Positions 10,455 to 22,195 of a DNA stretch of 64,000 nucleotides are shown here, piece after piece. The notes beneath the pieces were generated by a model. That model was given only the letters and a program-made list of their open reading frames with translations. It made no database searches and was not told the origin of the DNA. Both the position numbers and the translations under genes were made by a program. Within the stretch, counting starts at the first letter, position 1, and every line of letters begins with the position of its first letter. Origin of the DNA: Homarus americanus (lineage: Eukaryota; Arthropoda; Malacostraca; Decapoda; Nephropidae); NCBI RefSeq assembly GCF_018991925.1, contig NW_024736071.1, positions 12,574,282-12,638,281 on the forward strand, written 5' to 3'.

Positions 10455-11108
10455 CCTGATACCTGTTTGTACCTGAACCACCTGTTGTACCCGAATCACC
10501 TGTTGTACCCAAACCACGTGTTTTACCTGAACCACCTGTTGTACCCGAACCAACCTGTTGTACCCGAACTACCTGTTGTACGCGAACAACCTGTTGAACC
10601 TGAACCACCCGTTGTACCTGATCCACTTCTTGTACTCGAACCACCTGTTGTACCTGAACCACCTGTTGAACCTGAACCACCTGTTGTACCTGAACCACCT
10701 GTTGTACCTGAACCACCTGTTGTACCTGATCCACTTGTTGTACCTAAACCACCTGTTGTACCTAAACCACCTGTTGTGCCTAAACCACCTGTTGTACCCT
10801 GAACCACCTGTTGTACCTGAACCCACCTGTTGTACCTGAACCACCTGTTGTACCTGAACCACCTGTTGTACCTGAACCACCTGTTGTACCTGAACCACCT
10901 GTTGTACCTGAACCACCTGTTGTACCTGAACCACCTGTTGTACCTAAACCACCTGTTGTACCTAAACCACCTGTTGTACCCTAAACCACCTGTTGTACCT
11001 GAACCACCTGTTGTACTTTCTGAACCACCTGTTGTACCTGAACCACCTGTTGTACCTAAACCACCTGTTGTACCTGAACCACCTGTTGTACCTGATCCAC
11101 TTGTTGTA
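10455..11108. repeat. 18-bp minisatellite, ~36 copies
   Basis: The unit GTACCTGAACCACCTGTT is repeated for about 650 bp with few substitutions. Occasional indels shift the phase. An 18-bp unit stays open in several frames on both strands (VPEPPV, YLNHLL, QVQQVV and others), so the long frames are not evidence for a protein. One VPEPPV-type frame resembles elastic or cuticle-like Pro repeats, but there is no signal peptide or flanking domain. Confidence 0.96.
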
Positions 11109-11117
11109 CAGTAGCTA

Positions 11118-11251
11118 AAACAACTATCTGTGCAGGTGGGGGTCGATATGCTCCGAAATTTTACGTGTGACTAGTGACAGCCATCATATTCCAAAATTTA
11201 TCGCCCATGGTCTCATATTATTTCCCACAAAGTATGCACAGATAGTTGTTT
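11118..11251. repeat. Perfect 17-bp inverted repeat with 100-bp loop
   Basis: AAACAACTATCTGTGCA at 11118-11134 is the exact reverse complement of 11235-11251. The 134-bp unit sits between two unrelated minisatellites. It has the size and form of a MITE or a hairpin, but no target duplication is evident. Confidence 0.85.
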
Positions 11252-11274
11252 CGGCTCTGTACCTGACACAACAA

Positions 11275-11495
11275 CCACCTCCTTCACAACACTCGCCACC
11301 TCCCTCACAACACTCGCCACCTCCCTCACAACACTCGCCACCTCCCTCACAACACTCGCCACCTCCCTCACAACACTCATACCTCCCTCCCACAACACAC
11401 ACCACCACCCTCACAACACTCACCACCACCCTCAACACTCACCACCTCCCTCACAACACTCACCACCTCCCTCACAACACTCACCACCACAACAC
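11275..11495. repeat. 21-bp minisatellite
   Basis: Five good copies of CACCTCCCTCACAACACTCG (20 of 21 bases) are followed by degenerate copies. The open frame reads PPPSQHS repeats, an artefact. Confidence 0.92.
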
Positions 11496-11711
11496 TCACG
11501 AGGTTGCTACAAGATCCGCCACACCATTTACACAGTTGAGGATGTAGTTACCGCCGCTCCACCACCGCCACTAATGGACCAGCAATTTCGGGTACCAAGA
11601 GAGACGGTGTGGGGAGAGTGTTACAGAGGCGCTGGGTGGCGATATTAACAACTCTGTAGGTGTTCCTTTATGGCTGGTATCACCCCCCCCCCCTTTTTCC
11701 TTTCTTTCTTT

Positions 11712-11742
<31 letters not shown>

Positions 11743-11869
11743 CCTTCCTGCCTTCCTTCCTTCCTTACCATCCCTCTCCTAGTGTTATTACTCTGCCATC
11801 TGTCTCCACTAGAGTCGCCCTTACCTATTCAATCTTACTTTTATTTTGACTATTTTATGTCGCAGTCTT
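11496..11869. other. Spacer with C-run and TTCC tract
   Basis: Unique sequence with a homopolymer C run near 11682-11692 followed by a TTTC/TTCC tract to about 11770. No gene. Confidence 0.6.
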
Positions 11870-12040
11870 AGGTTAGGTTAGGTTTGGTTAGGTTAGGTTA
11901 GGTTAGGGCTAACCCTTAAGAGGAATACAGCGCACTTTGGTATTTTATTCTAGCTAACGCCAGGCGATATTATTTAGCTAGGTTATGTCAAGGTAAGGTT
12001 AGGCTATGTTAAAGTAAGGTTACATTATACTATGTTAGGT
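11870..12040. repeat. Interstitial TTAGG-like tract
   Basis: GGTTAGGTTAGG words cluster at 11873-11906 and decayed forms (AGGTTA, AAGGTTAGG) continue to about 12040. Confidence 0.85.
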
Positions 12041-12120
12041 TAAATCCTAAACTTATGTCGTATGTTGTCAAGTTGAATACTTTGACTCTCAACTCCTTCA
12101 AATTTTTGACATAAACTAAC

Positions 12121-12121
12121 G

Positions 12122-12181
<60 letters not shown>
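12121..12181. repeat. (GACA)n-(GA)n compound microsatellite
   Basis: About eight GACA units pass into about fifteen GA units. Confidence 0.97.
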
Positions 12182-12183
<2 letters not shown>

Positions 12184-12299
12184 AATAAAATACAGGTGAG
12201 GGACCAGAAACGCCAACAGGTAGGTAACTCAAGAAAATTCACCTTATGATCCTGAACAAATATTTTCCTGCGGTAACTGACTTCTTTGGCGGACCAAGG

Positions 12300-13650
12300 T
12301 GTAAGGGAGGTGAGATGTGGTGTGGAGGGGGTGAGTGTGAGTGAGGAGTGATGTGAGGGAGGTGTAGTGTGAGGGGTGAGGGAGGTGTGGTGTGAGGGGT
12401 GAGGAGGTGAGTGAGGTGGTGTGAGGGGGAGGTGTGGTGTGAGGAGTGAGGAGGTGTGGTGTGAGGGTGAGGGAGGTGTGATGTGGGGTGAGGAGGTGTG
12501 GTGTGAGGGTGAGGGTAGTGAGGTGGTGTGAGGGGGTGTGGTGTGTGAGGAGGTGAGGGAGGTGTGGTGTGTGGGAGGTGAGATGTGGTGTGAAGGAGGG
12601 TGGTGTGAGTGAGGTGATGTGAGGGAGGTGTGGTGTATGAGGGGGGTGAGGAGGTGTGGTGTGAGGGTGAGGAGGTGTGAGGTGAGGGAGGTGTGGTGTG
12701 AGGGGGGTGAGGGGTGAGTGAGGCAGTGTGAGGGAGGTGTGTGGTGTGTGGTGTGAGGGAGGTGAGGGAGGTGTGGTGTGAGGGAGGTGAAGTGTGGTGT
12801 GAAGGGTGGCAGGTGTGGTGAGGAGTGATGAGGGAGGTGTGGTGTGAGGAGGTGAGGGGGTGTGTGGTGTGTGAGGAGGGTGAGGGAGGTGTGGTGTGAG
12901 GGGGGTGAGGGAGGTGTGGTGTGGGGGTGAGGGAGGTGTGGTGTGAGGGGGGGTGAGTGTGAGTGAGGTGATGTGAGGGAGGTGTGGTGTGAGGGGTGAG
13001 GAGGTGTGGTGTGAGGGGTGAGGAGGTGTGGTGTGAGGAGGTGAGGGAGGTGTGATGTGAGGGTGAGGGAGGTGTGGTGTGAGGGGTGAGTGTGAGTGAG
13101 GAGTGATGTGAGGTGTGGTGTGAGGGGGTGTGGTGTGAGGGGGTGGAGTGTGGTGTGTGAGAGGGTGAGTGTGAGTGAGGTGATGTGAGGGAGGTGTGGT
13201 GTGAGGAGGTGAGGGGGTGTGGTGTGAGGAGGTGAGGGGGTGTGGTGTGAGGGAGGTGAGGGGGGTGTGGTGTGAGGGAGGTGAAAGGAGGTGCGGTGTG
13301 AGGGGGGTGAGGGGAGGTGTGGGTGTGAGGGTGGGGTGAGTGAGGAGTGGTGTGAGGGAGGTGTGGTGTGAGGAGGTGAGGGAGGTGTGGTGTGAGGGAG
13401 GTGTGATGTGAGGGGAGGGAGGTGTGAGTGAGGTGTGGTGTGGGTGAGGGCGGTGTGGTGTGAGGGAGATGAGGTGTGAGGGGGGGGTGAGGGAGGTGGC
13501 GGGCGGGTGAGGTAGCGAGGCGTGAGGAAATTGAGATGTGAGGGAAATGTAGCTTAAGAGAATTGTAGTGTGAGAGGTCTAGTGTGAGGGAAGTGTAGTG
13601 TGAGGGAAGTGTAGTGTGAGGGAGGTGTAGTGTGAGGAAGAAATCAAGGA
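12300..13650. repeat. 1.35-kb GT/G-rich minisatellite
   Basis: Irregular units around GGGAGGTGTGGTGTGAGG (about 18 bp) with frequent 1-2 base indels. The 494-codon frame on minus (12239-13723) is His/Pro/Ser/Thr repeat throughout. It has no domain and is not called as a gene. Confidence 0.96.
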
Positions 13651-13980
13651 GTGTGTTTATCTGTGTGTGAGAGAAAGGAAGAGAGAGAGAGAGACACACA
13701 CAGACTTTAACAAAACAACACATTTACTGCCACAATTTAGGAGATAACAGTAAAACACAACAACACGCTATGGAGGTTGTATGAGTAAGAAACAACCCGA
13801 CTATAACACCTGACGTGTAGTGATGAGGGGTGACAACTACACACACTCTCCCGCTAAGTCCTTTTAAAACTCACCATAATACGACTTTATTCCCCCGATC
13901 TTCCGGAGATTCTTGTCCAACAGCCACAGTAAATGCTCGTTTGTGTCTCCGTTTATAGAGGCCGGGTCGTATGTATCTAC
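13651..13980. other. Short GA patch and unique sequence
   Basis: (GA)n at about 13678-13693, then unique sequence with no gene recognised. Confidence 0.5.
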
Positions 13981-14180
13981 CTGGTGGTGTGGTGGTGGTG
14001 GTGGCATGGTGGTGGTGGTGGCATGGTGGTGGTGGTGGCATGATGGTGGTGGCCGGTAGTGGTGGTGCTGGTGGTGGCAGTGGTGATGGTGGTGGCAGTG
14101 GTGATGGTGGGTGGTGGGAGTAGTGGTGGTGACGGTGGTAGCGATGGTAGCCGTGGTGGTATTAGTGGTGGTAGAAGCAG
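13981..14180. repeat. (GGT)n-rich tract
   Basis: Imperfect GGTGGTGGTGGCAT repeats passing into GGT/GAT. The reverse frame is a His/Thr run, an artefact. Confidence 0.93.
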
Positions 14181-14714
14181 AGGGGCTGGTAAGAACCATT
14201 TAAATGTTCATCCTCAAACACCTTCTCAAATCAAAAACTTATATACAATATACTCAAACAACTTGTGAACACCAACACTTACATTAGACCCACACAAATG
14301 CCTTTACAATACACCTGCTTTCCCTGTATAGACCCAAATGTCTTCTTAATGGGAACTACATGAAAATATAATTAACTCAACAATACGAAATATCTATTGT
14401 ACTTGTCTTAAAACTCCTCTAAATAAGAAGTACTGAAGAGAAGTTTTTCAAGCGATTTAAAGCACCAAAATAATTAAGATTTTTTAAGTAGTACCTTCAG
14501 AATAAAAAAAAATACACGACATGACTTAAAATTCCTTTATGATGGGAGACTTACAAAGGTTTGTCGTCAGCCTTCACCACTACACAGCGCTGCTTGATAA
14601 TGACCACCAGAAGCGTGACCAACAGTATTACTTTTACAGGTAAACTTGTATAAAAAGGAAAACTTTATCTAGTATCAAGGCCATTCACATCTTAAGAGTC
14701 ATTGCTTTTAATAA
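14181..14714. other. AT-rich unique sequence
   Basis: No gene, RNA or mobile-element feature is recognised. Confidence 0.5.
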
Positions 14715-14717
14715 AAA

Positions 14718-14814
<97 letters not shown>

Positions 14815-14815
14815 A
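14715..14815. repeat. (ACT)n-(AAT)n compound microsatellite
   Basis: About 18 ACT units switch to about 15 AAT units. Confidence 0.97.
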
Positions 14816-15063
14816 ATAATAGAAAAATATATAAAAGTAATATCTACTCGGAAATTCTCTCAATCAGTACTCACAATACAGCGTCAGGTACCGTATATTT
14901 ATTCCCCACGTACTCAGCCACTTGAACAATGAATCAATAAAGGAATTAATTTTTTTCTCATTTTCGTAACGAGTTAATCCTTATGCAGTCAATCGTATCA
15001 CCTATCTCCAAACTCATTAGCGACGCATTTTAATGGATTAAACATGCTAATGTAATTGTAGTG

Positions 15064-15068
<5 letters not shown>
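14816..15068. other. AT-rich spacer
   Basis: No feature is recognised. Confidence 0.5.

Positions 15069-15099
<31 letters not shown>
15069..15099. repeat. (CA)n microsatellite
   Basis: About 15 CA units. Confidence 0.96.
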
Positions 15100-15101
<2 letters not shown>

Positions 15102-15202
15102 CTAATTTAAATAATAATCGCTCGAGTCAATAATTTAGCCATCCAGGTAGTTAATAACTGTTGTCTAACCGGCAAAGCAAGCAAGGTGGTCAGACTGCCA
15201 AC

Positions 15203-15287
15203 GAGGTAGACAAATAACCAGGTAGACAAATAACCAGGTAGACAAATAACCAGGTAGACAAATAACCAGGTAGACAAATAACCCGTC
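15203..15287. repeat. 16-bp minisatellite
   Basis: Five near-identical copies of GGTAGACAAATAACCA with a strict 16-bp period. Confidence 0.95.
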
Positions 15288-15966
15288 AATTTAAAAAAAA
15301 ATAATCAGCTAGGTACACAAAGCCAGTCTGCTAGCCAGTGGCGTAGGAGGATGGATGGGTGGTAAGTGGGTGGCGCAAGTGCTAGAGGTCGTCGTGGGTG
15401 GGTGGTAGGCGGGTGGGCGGGCGGTGAGAAACTGCATGAAATGTTGCAACAAACGTCAGTCGTCATTATATGCTGACTGACGCGCCAATCAATTTTTTAC
15501 CGTTGGTGCTGGAGTGGGCGAGCCTCTCCTGATGATGATCACCCGTCACTACCAAGTAATGGAGAGCCTCACGCTAACAGCTGAACCAGCCAGTCTGTTG
15601 ATCACCCGAGCCAGTCTCTTAATCAGATACATTGTGAAAGTAAAGAGATGTTTTCATATTTCTTTAATTCCCTTTGTATTTCTACCTGTACCTGGACTTC
15701 TACCTGTACCGTTACTGTTGGTCCTAAATGAGTAACAACAAATGACATCAGTAACGAGAAAAGGGACGACCAAAACCTTAGTGCGTCATGACGTCGTCTC
15801 ACTGCTGGAAGGTGTTTTAGGTCATGACAAGTTAGTCAGCCATCCCTTAAGAGGAAACACAAGTAAAACATGACTGGGAAAGTCTTGCATTTTTGTGGTG
15901 CTATATCAACCAATAAAAGTAAATCGTACTCAGCAACGTGACCAGATTTTACATTGTCTTAGCTTT

Positions 15967-15968
<2 letters not shown>
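15288..15968. other. Unique sequence
   Basis: Contains a small GGGTGG-rich patch (15345-15425). The 73-codon frame at 15514-15735 has no recognisable domain. Confidence 0.5.

Positions 15969-15969
<1 letters not shown>

Positions 15970-16030
<61 letters not shown>
15970..16030. repeat. (GA)n microsatellite
   Basis: About 30 GA units. Confidence 0.98.
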
Positions 16031-16033
<3 letters not shown>

Positions 16034-16458
16034 CTGTGTATGGGGTATGACGCAGTTGTTGGTAGGTTGAGTGTATGAAAATAAGCATGGCTGATTTGAG
16101 TGTTGTGGTTGGTTGTATGAATGTGACCAAGGGTACGGTTGAGCATATGGTTGAGCATGTGTGTGGACGAGCAGCACGTGTATGAGTACAGATACTTGTG
16201 GGTGACACGATACTGTACACTTTGCTCAGGTGTGTGTGAGTGCATGTGGATATCTAATGGAACATGGCTGGACATCAGCTACACTCCTTCCTGAGGGTAT
16301 CCCACTTCCTATCGTGCGGGCTGAGTCAGCTGACCCTATCAGCTGATACGACCAAAGCGTAAACAAACAGTCTCTCGGCCACTTTACACCAGATATCGCC
16401 TGACTGACAATTCCAGGTGTACATTTTAAACTATAGTGATAAAATAAAGCTCAATCCT
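16031..16458. other. Unique sequence
   Basis: No gene is recognised. CAGCTG words cluster at 16329-16353 without further context. Confidence 0.4.
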
Positions 16459-16481
16459 AACACACACACACACACACACAC

Positions 16482-16553
<72 letters not shown>
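16459..16553. repeat. (CA)n followed by (TA)n
   Basis: About 11 CA units (to 16481), a short junction, then about 34 TA units from 16486. Confidence 0.97.
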
Positions 16554-16562
<9 letters not shown>

Positions 16563-17264
16563 TAATACACAATGACTTTTGAGACTTAATTTCATAGAAA
16601 TTCAGAAAAAAATATAATAGAAGTGTAACACAATGAGCAGGAAGACGCATACAGGGGAGAAGGGCGAGTGTGTCCGGGAGGCCAGGGCTGTTACATCCGT
16701 GTTGAGCAGAAGGTTAACAAGGAGAGGGACACACTACACCACACAACACCTCAAAGTCAACGTTACTGGGGAAACAACGACTCGTGAACCATAACTCATA
16801 ACTAATGTAAATCTCGTAAAATAAAAAATGTTTTTAGCCTCATAAAATTCATCAAATTTACTTGTACTCAACGTGTTAACCAAACATTCTTCCTCAAGCA
16901 ATACAACATAAGATAAAATACAAATGTTACAATTCACCGAGGGAAATTTTTTAGTCGTTTCAAAAAAAAAAATATTTTGGGTTTCTTAATAATTCCTACG
17001 TTGGTTTTTTCCTTTTTGGGTTGGGATATACGTGTGACCCGTCTCTTATCAGAATGAAGTTAGACTGGACATCGATCGTTACCAGAACCACGTCCAAATA
17101 ACAAATGAGACAGCCGTAGCAAGACGTGTTCACTTATCCCAAGTTTACGATGAGGCTTAAGAATCTTTGAGAAATGGATGTTGTGTGTTAATGACTGTCT
17201 ATGGCGCGCACACCTATATCCGCTCCAATTGTTCAACTTGAGAGCACTTCAACACTGTGAATTA
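16554..17264. other. AT-rich unique sequence
   Basis: No coding frame above background and no RNA gene recognised. Confidence 0.5.
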
Positions 17265-17700
17265 AATGTGAGAGGGGGAGAGGAAGGGGGAGGGAGGAAA
17301 GGGGAGAGAGAATAGCAAGGAAACAGAGAGGGGCAAGAAGAGTACGAGTGTAAAAAGACAGAGAGAGACCCTGACACACAAACGCCCGAACATCAACAAA
17401 CAGCTGTGTCGACCACAACAAAGACACGTGGTCTGGCCAACACAAGCGCTCTGATTGTTTTCCTTTACAGTCTGTCATGGCTCGCAGCACCGGGCAGCGG
17501 ATACTGCTCCCTTGTGTGTTAAACCGAGGATATATTGACAAGCTGAGGTAGAGAGAGGTATCATGGAACTCAGACAAGGAGAGACTGACAGACAAACAGA
17601 CACACAATTTACACGGACTAAATCCAATGTCTAGATTAAGTAATGTAGGTCAAGGGATTCTAAAATAAATTACTGTGACAGTCCATGAGTAAATGTGGTA
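17265..17700. other. Purine-leaning unique sequence
   Basis: GA-rich at 17270-17350, then mixed. The 124-codon minus frame at 17233-17607 has Ser/Leu-rich repeat ends and no recognisable domain. Confidence 0.4.
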
Positions 17701-17734
17701 TAATTATACAGTATACGGTACATGTTAGCCTCCA

Positions 17735-17990
17735 CTCTCTCCCTCCCTCCTCCACTCTCACATCCCCCCCTCTCTCGCTCCCTCCCTACCTTTCTTGCTC
17801 TTTCCTCCATTCCCTCTCTCGCTCTCTTTCTTCAACTCCCTCGCTTTCTTTAACTCCCTCCCTTTCTCGCTCGCTCCCTCCTCCACGCCCCATCCCTCCC
17901 TCCCTCTCTCGTTCTTTTCTTCATTCTTTCCCTCACTACCTCCCTTAATCCCTTCTCAACTCCCCTCCCTCCTCCACCCACCCACCTCCC
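17735..17990. repeat. CT-rich imperfect array
   Basis: CTCCCTCC, CTCTCGCT and CCTTTCTCGCTC words form a pyrimidine tract; Ser/Leu/Pro frames are artefacts. Confidence 0.85.
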
Positions 17991-18149
17991 AACATTGTAG
18001 AAGCCCCGACCTGCCGCTGGTGATCCCCCGTGTACTAAGGTAATGGACATGTAATCGTACTGCTCATCAAGTTTAGTTTTCATGATTATTTTTTAGCGTA
18101 CACAAACTTTTATGCAAACGAAGTACGACAAGTCAGAATTCCATAGGAC

Positions 18150-18530
18150 GTTCATCAGATAGTGTATAGTGTATAAAATGTGCATTCTACACTGTAATGT
18201 GATAGTGTATAGCATGCACAGTGTATCCGTGTTTAGTGTATAATAGGGATAGCGCATAGTGTACATAGTGTACTGTAGCATGTATGGTGTATAGTCTGCA
18301 GTGTAAATTGTGCATAATGTAGTGTATGCATAATGAAGTGAAGTGTGTATAGTAGGCATAGTGTACAGTAGTGTAATTTCGAAAGTATGCATAGTGTAGT
18401 GTAACGTCTACAGTATGCATAATGTATTGAGCGCATAGTGCATATTTTACATAGTATATAGTGCGCATAGAGTATAATGTACAGTGTGCATAGTGTATAA
18501 TATATAAAGTCAATACAGTATACCATCTAC
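18150..18530. repeat. Degenerate ATAGTGTA/GCATAGTGTA tract
   Basis: AGTGTATAGTGTGCAT-like words recur irregularly (about 10-25 bp apart). The minus frames here read Tyr/Thr/Leu/His (HYAYCTLY-like), an effect of the repeat. Confidence 0.85.
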
Positions 18531-18907
18531 ACTGTATAATTTCACGCACTATTGTTAAAAAAATAAAATAAATACACACTAACAATCTTTTTACCCATCA
18601 CACTCAATACAATAAGACCTTAGATGAACTTTTCTCAATAACAGGTAACTCAACCAGCCAAATCACTTCCATACCTGGTGACAAATATTCCCTCCAACTG
18701 ACCAAACTGTAACTAACTCATCACTTAAAAGCTGCACTGGTGGACACTCACTAAATCAACACAGGGAGGATTTAATCGGCTTTTATCTACCTGGCGGTGC
18801 CAAAATGTGTTCGTATTCGTGTTAAGTGAAACAGCGGTATTTAATGTTGTCATGTTAACCAAATTGCTGGACGGATGTCATATGAGGAGGGAATCTAATA
18901 GTGAAGC
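18531..18907. other. AT-rich unique sequence
   Basis: No feature recognised. Confidence 0.5.
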
Positions 18908-18909
18908 AA

Positions 18910-18993
<84 letters not shown>
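18908..18993. repeat. (AAT)n microsatellite
   Basis: About 28 AAT units. Confidence 0.98.
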
Positions 18994-18995
<2 letters not shown>

Positions 18996-19440
18996 ACAAA
19001 TTAATCCACCAATGTGATTTCAGTCACACCTCATCTCTTCAATCAACAATAATCCTAACTTTCAGTAACCAACTCTGTAAAACCTCAAAATTGAACCAAC
19101 ATTCTACACTACTGTACATTAAAAAGAACAAGTAAAACTGAACACAATAAGGAATATTCCTCTGAAACATTCTGAAACTCACTAAATTTGCGTAATTACA
19201 TGAGGGATAGGCTTATCTTGCCGGCAGTTTAGTGTTTCTCGCTAGATATGCAAATTTATTCAGCAACACCGTTTGTTTACACGCCGGGAGCGATGGGCCG
19301 CGTCACCTTAATACATTTACCTGGGCGCTGCCGACTCAAGCGAGATCTGGAGCCGTGTAGTAGCGAGCCGTGATACACTCCATCCTTTACCTGGTGTTAC
19401 GAAAGGTTACTTTGTGTGGGTTTTTTTAATTAATATTAAC
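18994..19440. other. Unique sequence, locally GC-richer at 19270-19400
   Basis: No gene is called. The segment 19270-19400 has several CpG and two CAG|GTAAA-type words on the minus strand. That could be exon edges or chance. Confidence 0.3.
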
Positions 19441-19695
19441 CTGTTCGTATGTCTGTCTGATGGCTGTGTCTGTTTGTGTTTGTCTGTTGGCTGTTTCTGT
19501 TTGTGTTTGTCTGTTGGCAGTGTCTGTCTTTGTCTGCCTATTGGCTGTGTTTGTTTGCTTGTTTGTTTGTCTGTGCTTGTCTGTTGGCTGTGTCTCTCCG
19601 TCTGTTGGCTGTATCTGCTCATGTTTTTCTCTCAATCTATTAGCTGTGTCTGCCTTTGTTTGTTTGTTGGCTGTGTGTGTCTCTGTTTTCTTGTA
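19441..19695. repeat. TGTTTGTCTGTTGGCTGTGT array
   Basis: Imperfect copies of about 20-30 bp; opposed long frames (Val/Cys/Leu on plus, Thr/Gln/Asp on minus) follow from the repeat. Confidence 0.88.
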
Positions 19696-19760
19696 AGATA
19701 ACCGCGTGAAGTGTTGATGAGTTGTGTTATTAATAATTTGCATCTAATATCCAAAGACAC

Positions 19761-19917
19761 AACTTCCACTAACCTAACTTATTGTTCTCTAACTTCCACT
19801 AACCTAACTTACTGTTCTCTAACTTCCACTAACCTAACTTATTGTTCTCTAACTTCCACTAACCTAACTTACTGTTCTCTAACTTCCACTAACCTAACTT
19901 ACTGTTCTCTAACCTAA
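19761..19917. repeat. 30-bp minisatellite, five copies
   Basis: AACTTCCACTAACCTAACTT plus AYTGTTCTCT recurs at an exact 30-bp spacing, with a single C/T difference between copies. Each unit holds a CCTAA word. Confidence 0.95.
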
Positions 19918-20110
19918 CCAAACCTACTTTACACTAAAACTTACACTAACGTACTGTTCTCTAACGTACACTAACACACAACACTAACCTACACTTAACT
20001 AACCTAACCTAACCAACCCCCACCTAGCCTACCATACACACTAACCTTACCTAACCTACCATATACACTAACCTTACCTACCCTAAACTACCCCAAACAT
20101 ACCAAACAGG
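19918..20110. repeat. Degenerate CCTAA-like tract
   Basis: CTAACCTAACC, CTAACCTTACC and TAACCTACCATA words continue from the 30-bp array and decay to the right. Confidence 0.75.
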
Positions 20111-21150
20111 AGAAGACTTAGGAAAATATTTAACCTCGCGCCTCTTCAACTCTACAGGTAACTTCCTAATTAACAAAACAAACAGGTGGCAGGCTGTTAT
20201 ATCATTAAGGCCCAGGTAGATATTGTAGCCCCCGTATTTGACATTCAAGACGCTGACAATGGCTGAATGTTGACTAGTCGCTCAAGCGTTGATGATTTGC
20301 TGCTCAGAGACTCAAGCGAGACAAACACAGCGAGTGTAAACAATGAAACTGACTTAATATGATAGATGTGGGAAACAATGGATATAGTTCATCTGTATGT
20401 CCTACGGTATATAGCTGTTTATATAGAGGGAAGAGAGATATAGAGGAAGGAGGAAAGGGTGAATAAAGCAAGTGTATAATAGAACTGGAAAAGATGGAAC
20501 TTGAGTGCACAGTAATTCTGGTCATTGTATATGTACAGAGAATTACGCTAATCCTGTCAAAGAACGTTGAGAAGGATTGACATGAAATACCCTCCGTACC
20601 CCCTTTCTCTCTTCCTCCCTCGATGTGGTGATCAATACTGTACATGAGCGGAGGAACAGCATTGCGTGGTGAGAGACGAGAGGGATTCCTGAAACACTTT
20701 GTGAAGCCAAGAACAATCCTATGACTCAATCACTAAGGAGAACAATTTATTCATAACCTATTATTGGCTTGCGTGGCATGGAGCTCTCTTTCTCTCGTTG
20801 TACTCCAGTTTTTCATTTACCTCCCATACTAACAACTTCCTGTGCTTTAATAAACGAAGTTGGTATTGGTTGTCGATATGTAACTGCCTGAAGCGTACAA
20901 AATTCCTGAGCTATTGGCCTGACTGTACCCAGCGGCTTCTTTTGAGAGGATACCATGAAACAAAAACGCTTTTTTCTTTCCTACGTGAGCAGAACGATGG
21001 CGCTGTTGCGGTCGTGATTGAATAAAAATTAAAAGTTTTGCTTCTTAGTACAGGTTCATCCAAAAGGAATGGCCCTGTATTTTGACCCATAATACAAGTT
21101 GATGCTGTCCGTCAGACGCGTTTAATTGTTTTCACTCAGTCAAGCCATGG
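20111..21150. other. Unique sequence with chance-level open frames
   Basis: A 141-codon frame on minus (20304-20729) and a 75-codon frame on plus (20798-21025) are not low-complexity but contain no recognisable domain. One frame of this length is expected by chance in a window this size, so neither is called. Confidence 0.4.
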
Positions 21151-21159
21151 CGCTCACAA

Positions 21160-21265
21160 CACGCACAACCCCAACAACACACAACACAAACCCACAACAA
21201 CATACAACACACACAAACCCGACCCACAACACACACAAACCCAATCCGCAACACACAAACCCAAT
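21160..21265. repeat. ACACAACACAAACCCA-rich tract
   Basis: Imperfect ACACA/AACCC words without a fixed period. Confidence 0.75.
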
Positions 21266-21413
21266 CACGTGATACCTGATAACTCTCGGGATGATGTCAC
21301 GTCTTCCCGTAACATTACGCTATACTGCATTTACGTAAATAATTAGGTTCCTAACTGATATAGTTTTTAGTGTATGGGAATTATTTAGGGTTCTCGAATA
21401 AAAAAATTACCCT

Positions 21414-21560
21414 GTGTGTGTGTGTGTTTTGTAAGTTCTACCCAAGATCCCATTGCATATATTTCCTTTCTAGAACCGAGAATGAGAGACAGATTTGTTG
21501 TTGTTGCCTTCCCCGTACGCCAACAAGGCCAGGTTAACCCCCCCACACACACACGTACAC
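21414..21560. other. Unassigned segment flanked by (TG)n and (CA)n
   Basis: A ~110-bp segment (21430-21540) is open on both strands (plus includes SSTQDPIAYISFLEPRM; minus includes WRTGKATTTNLSLILGSRKE). It is bounded by TG repeats on the left and a C/CA-rich run on the right. It may be a piece of a dispersed element. I cannot name it. Confidence 0.3.
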
Positions 21561-21680
21561 AGATACACTCTGGCAGCAGCTTCAGTAACCATGACACCAC
21601 CACCTCGCTAACTAATACTACACAAACCCTCCTCCTCTCTACCACCAAGTCCCAACAAAACAAAACTACGCAGTCTCCTT

Positions 21681-22050
21681 TTCTCAGGACGTGTCGTAGT
21701 TTTTTTAATTTTTCTCGGGATGTGTCGTGGTTTGTGTGTCATTTTCTCGGGATGTGTCGTATCTTTTTAGTCATTTTGTTGGGATGTGTCGTAGTTTTTG
21801 AGTCATTTTTGTCGGGATGCGTCGTAGTTTTTGAGTCGTTTTGTCGGGATGCGTCGTAGTTTTTGAGTCGTTTTGTCGGGATGTGTCGTAGTTTTTTAAT
21901 CACTTTATCAGGATGTGTAGTATTTTTTTAGTTTTGTTGGGAAGTGTCGTAGCATTTGAGTAATTTTTTTCGGGATGTGTCGTAGTTTTTTTGGGTCCCT
22001 TTGTCGGGATGTGTAGTAGTTTTTTAGTCATTTTGTCGGGAAGGATAGGT
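21681..22050. repeat. 32-bp degenerate minisatellite
   Basis: About ten copies of TTTTGTCGGGATGTGTCGTA followed by GTTTTTGAGTCA, with length variation in the T runs. Confidence 0.93.
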
Positions 22051-22195
22051 AGTTAAGAGCACTAGTTACGTACAGAGGCGGATAAAGTTATGTAAGTGAA
22101 CTGGGGAGGGGGGGGGTAAGGGTAGGGGTTAAGTGAGGTTAGCACTAAGTTCGCTTCAGTTACGTCACACTAGGTCAGGTCAGGTTAGCAGTAGG

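Noticed and set aside
12239..13723. 494-codon minus frame
   Set aside because: Entirely His/Pro/Ser/Thr repeats from the GGTGTGGTGTGAGG array; composition and length follow from the repeat.
18001..18039. 39-bp micro-exon between TTGTAG and AAG|GTAATG
   Set aside because: The acceptor is provided by a CT-rich array and the exon is too short to test by eye.
20304..20729. 141-codon complex frame on minus
   Set aside because: About the longest frame expected by chance among the ATG codons of a 64-kb window; no recognisable domain or splice context.
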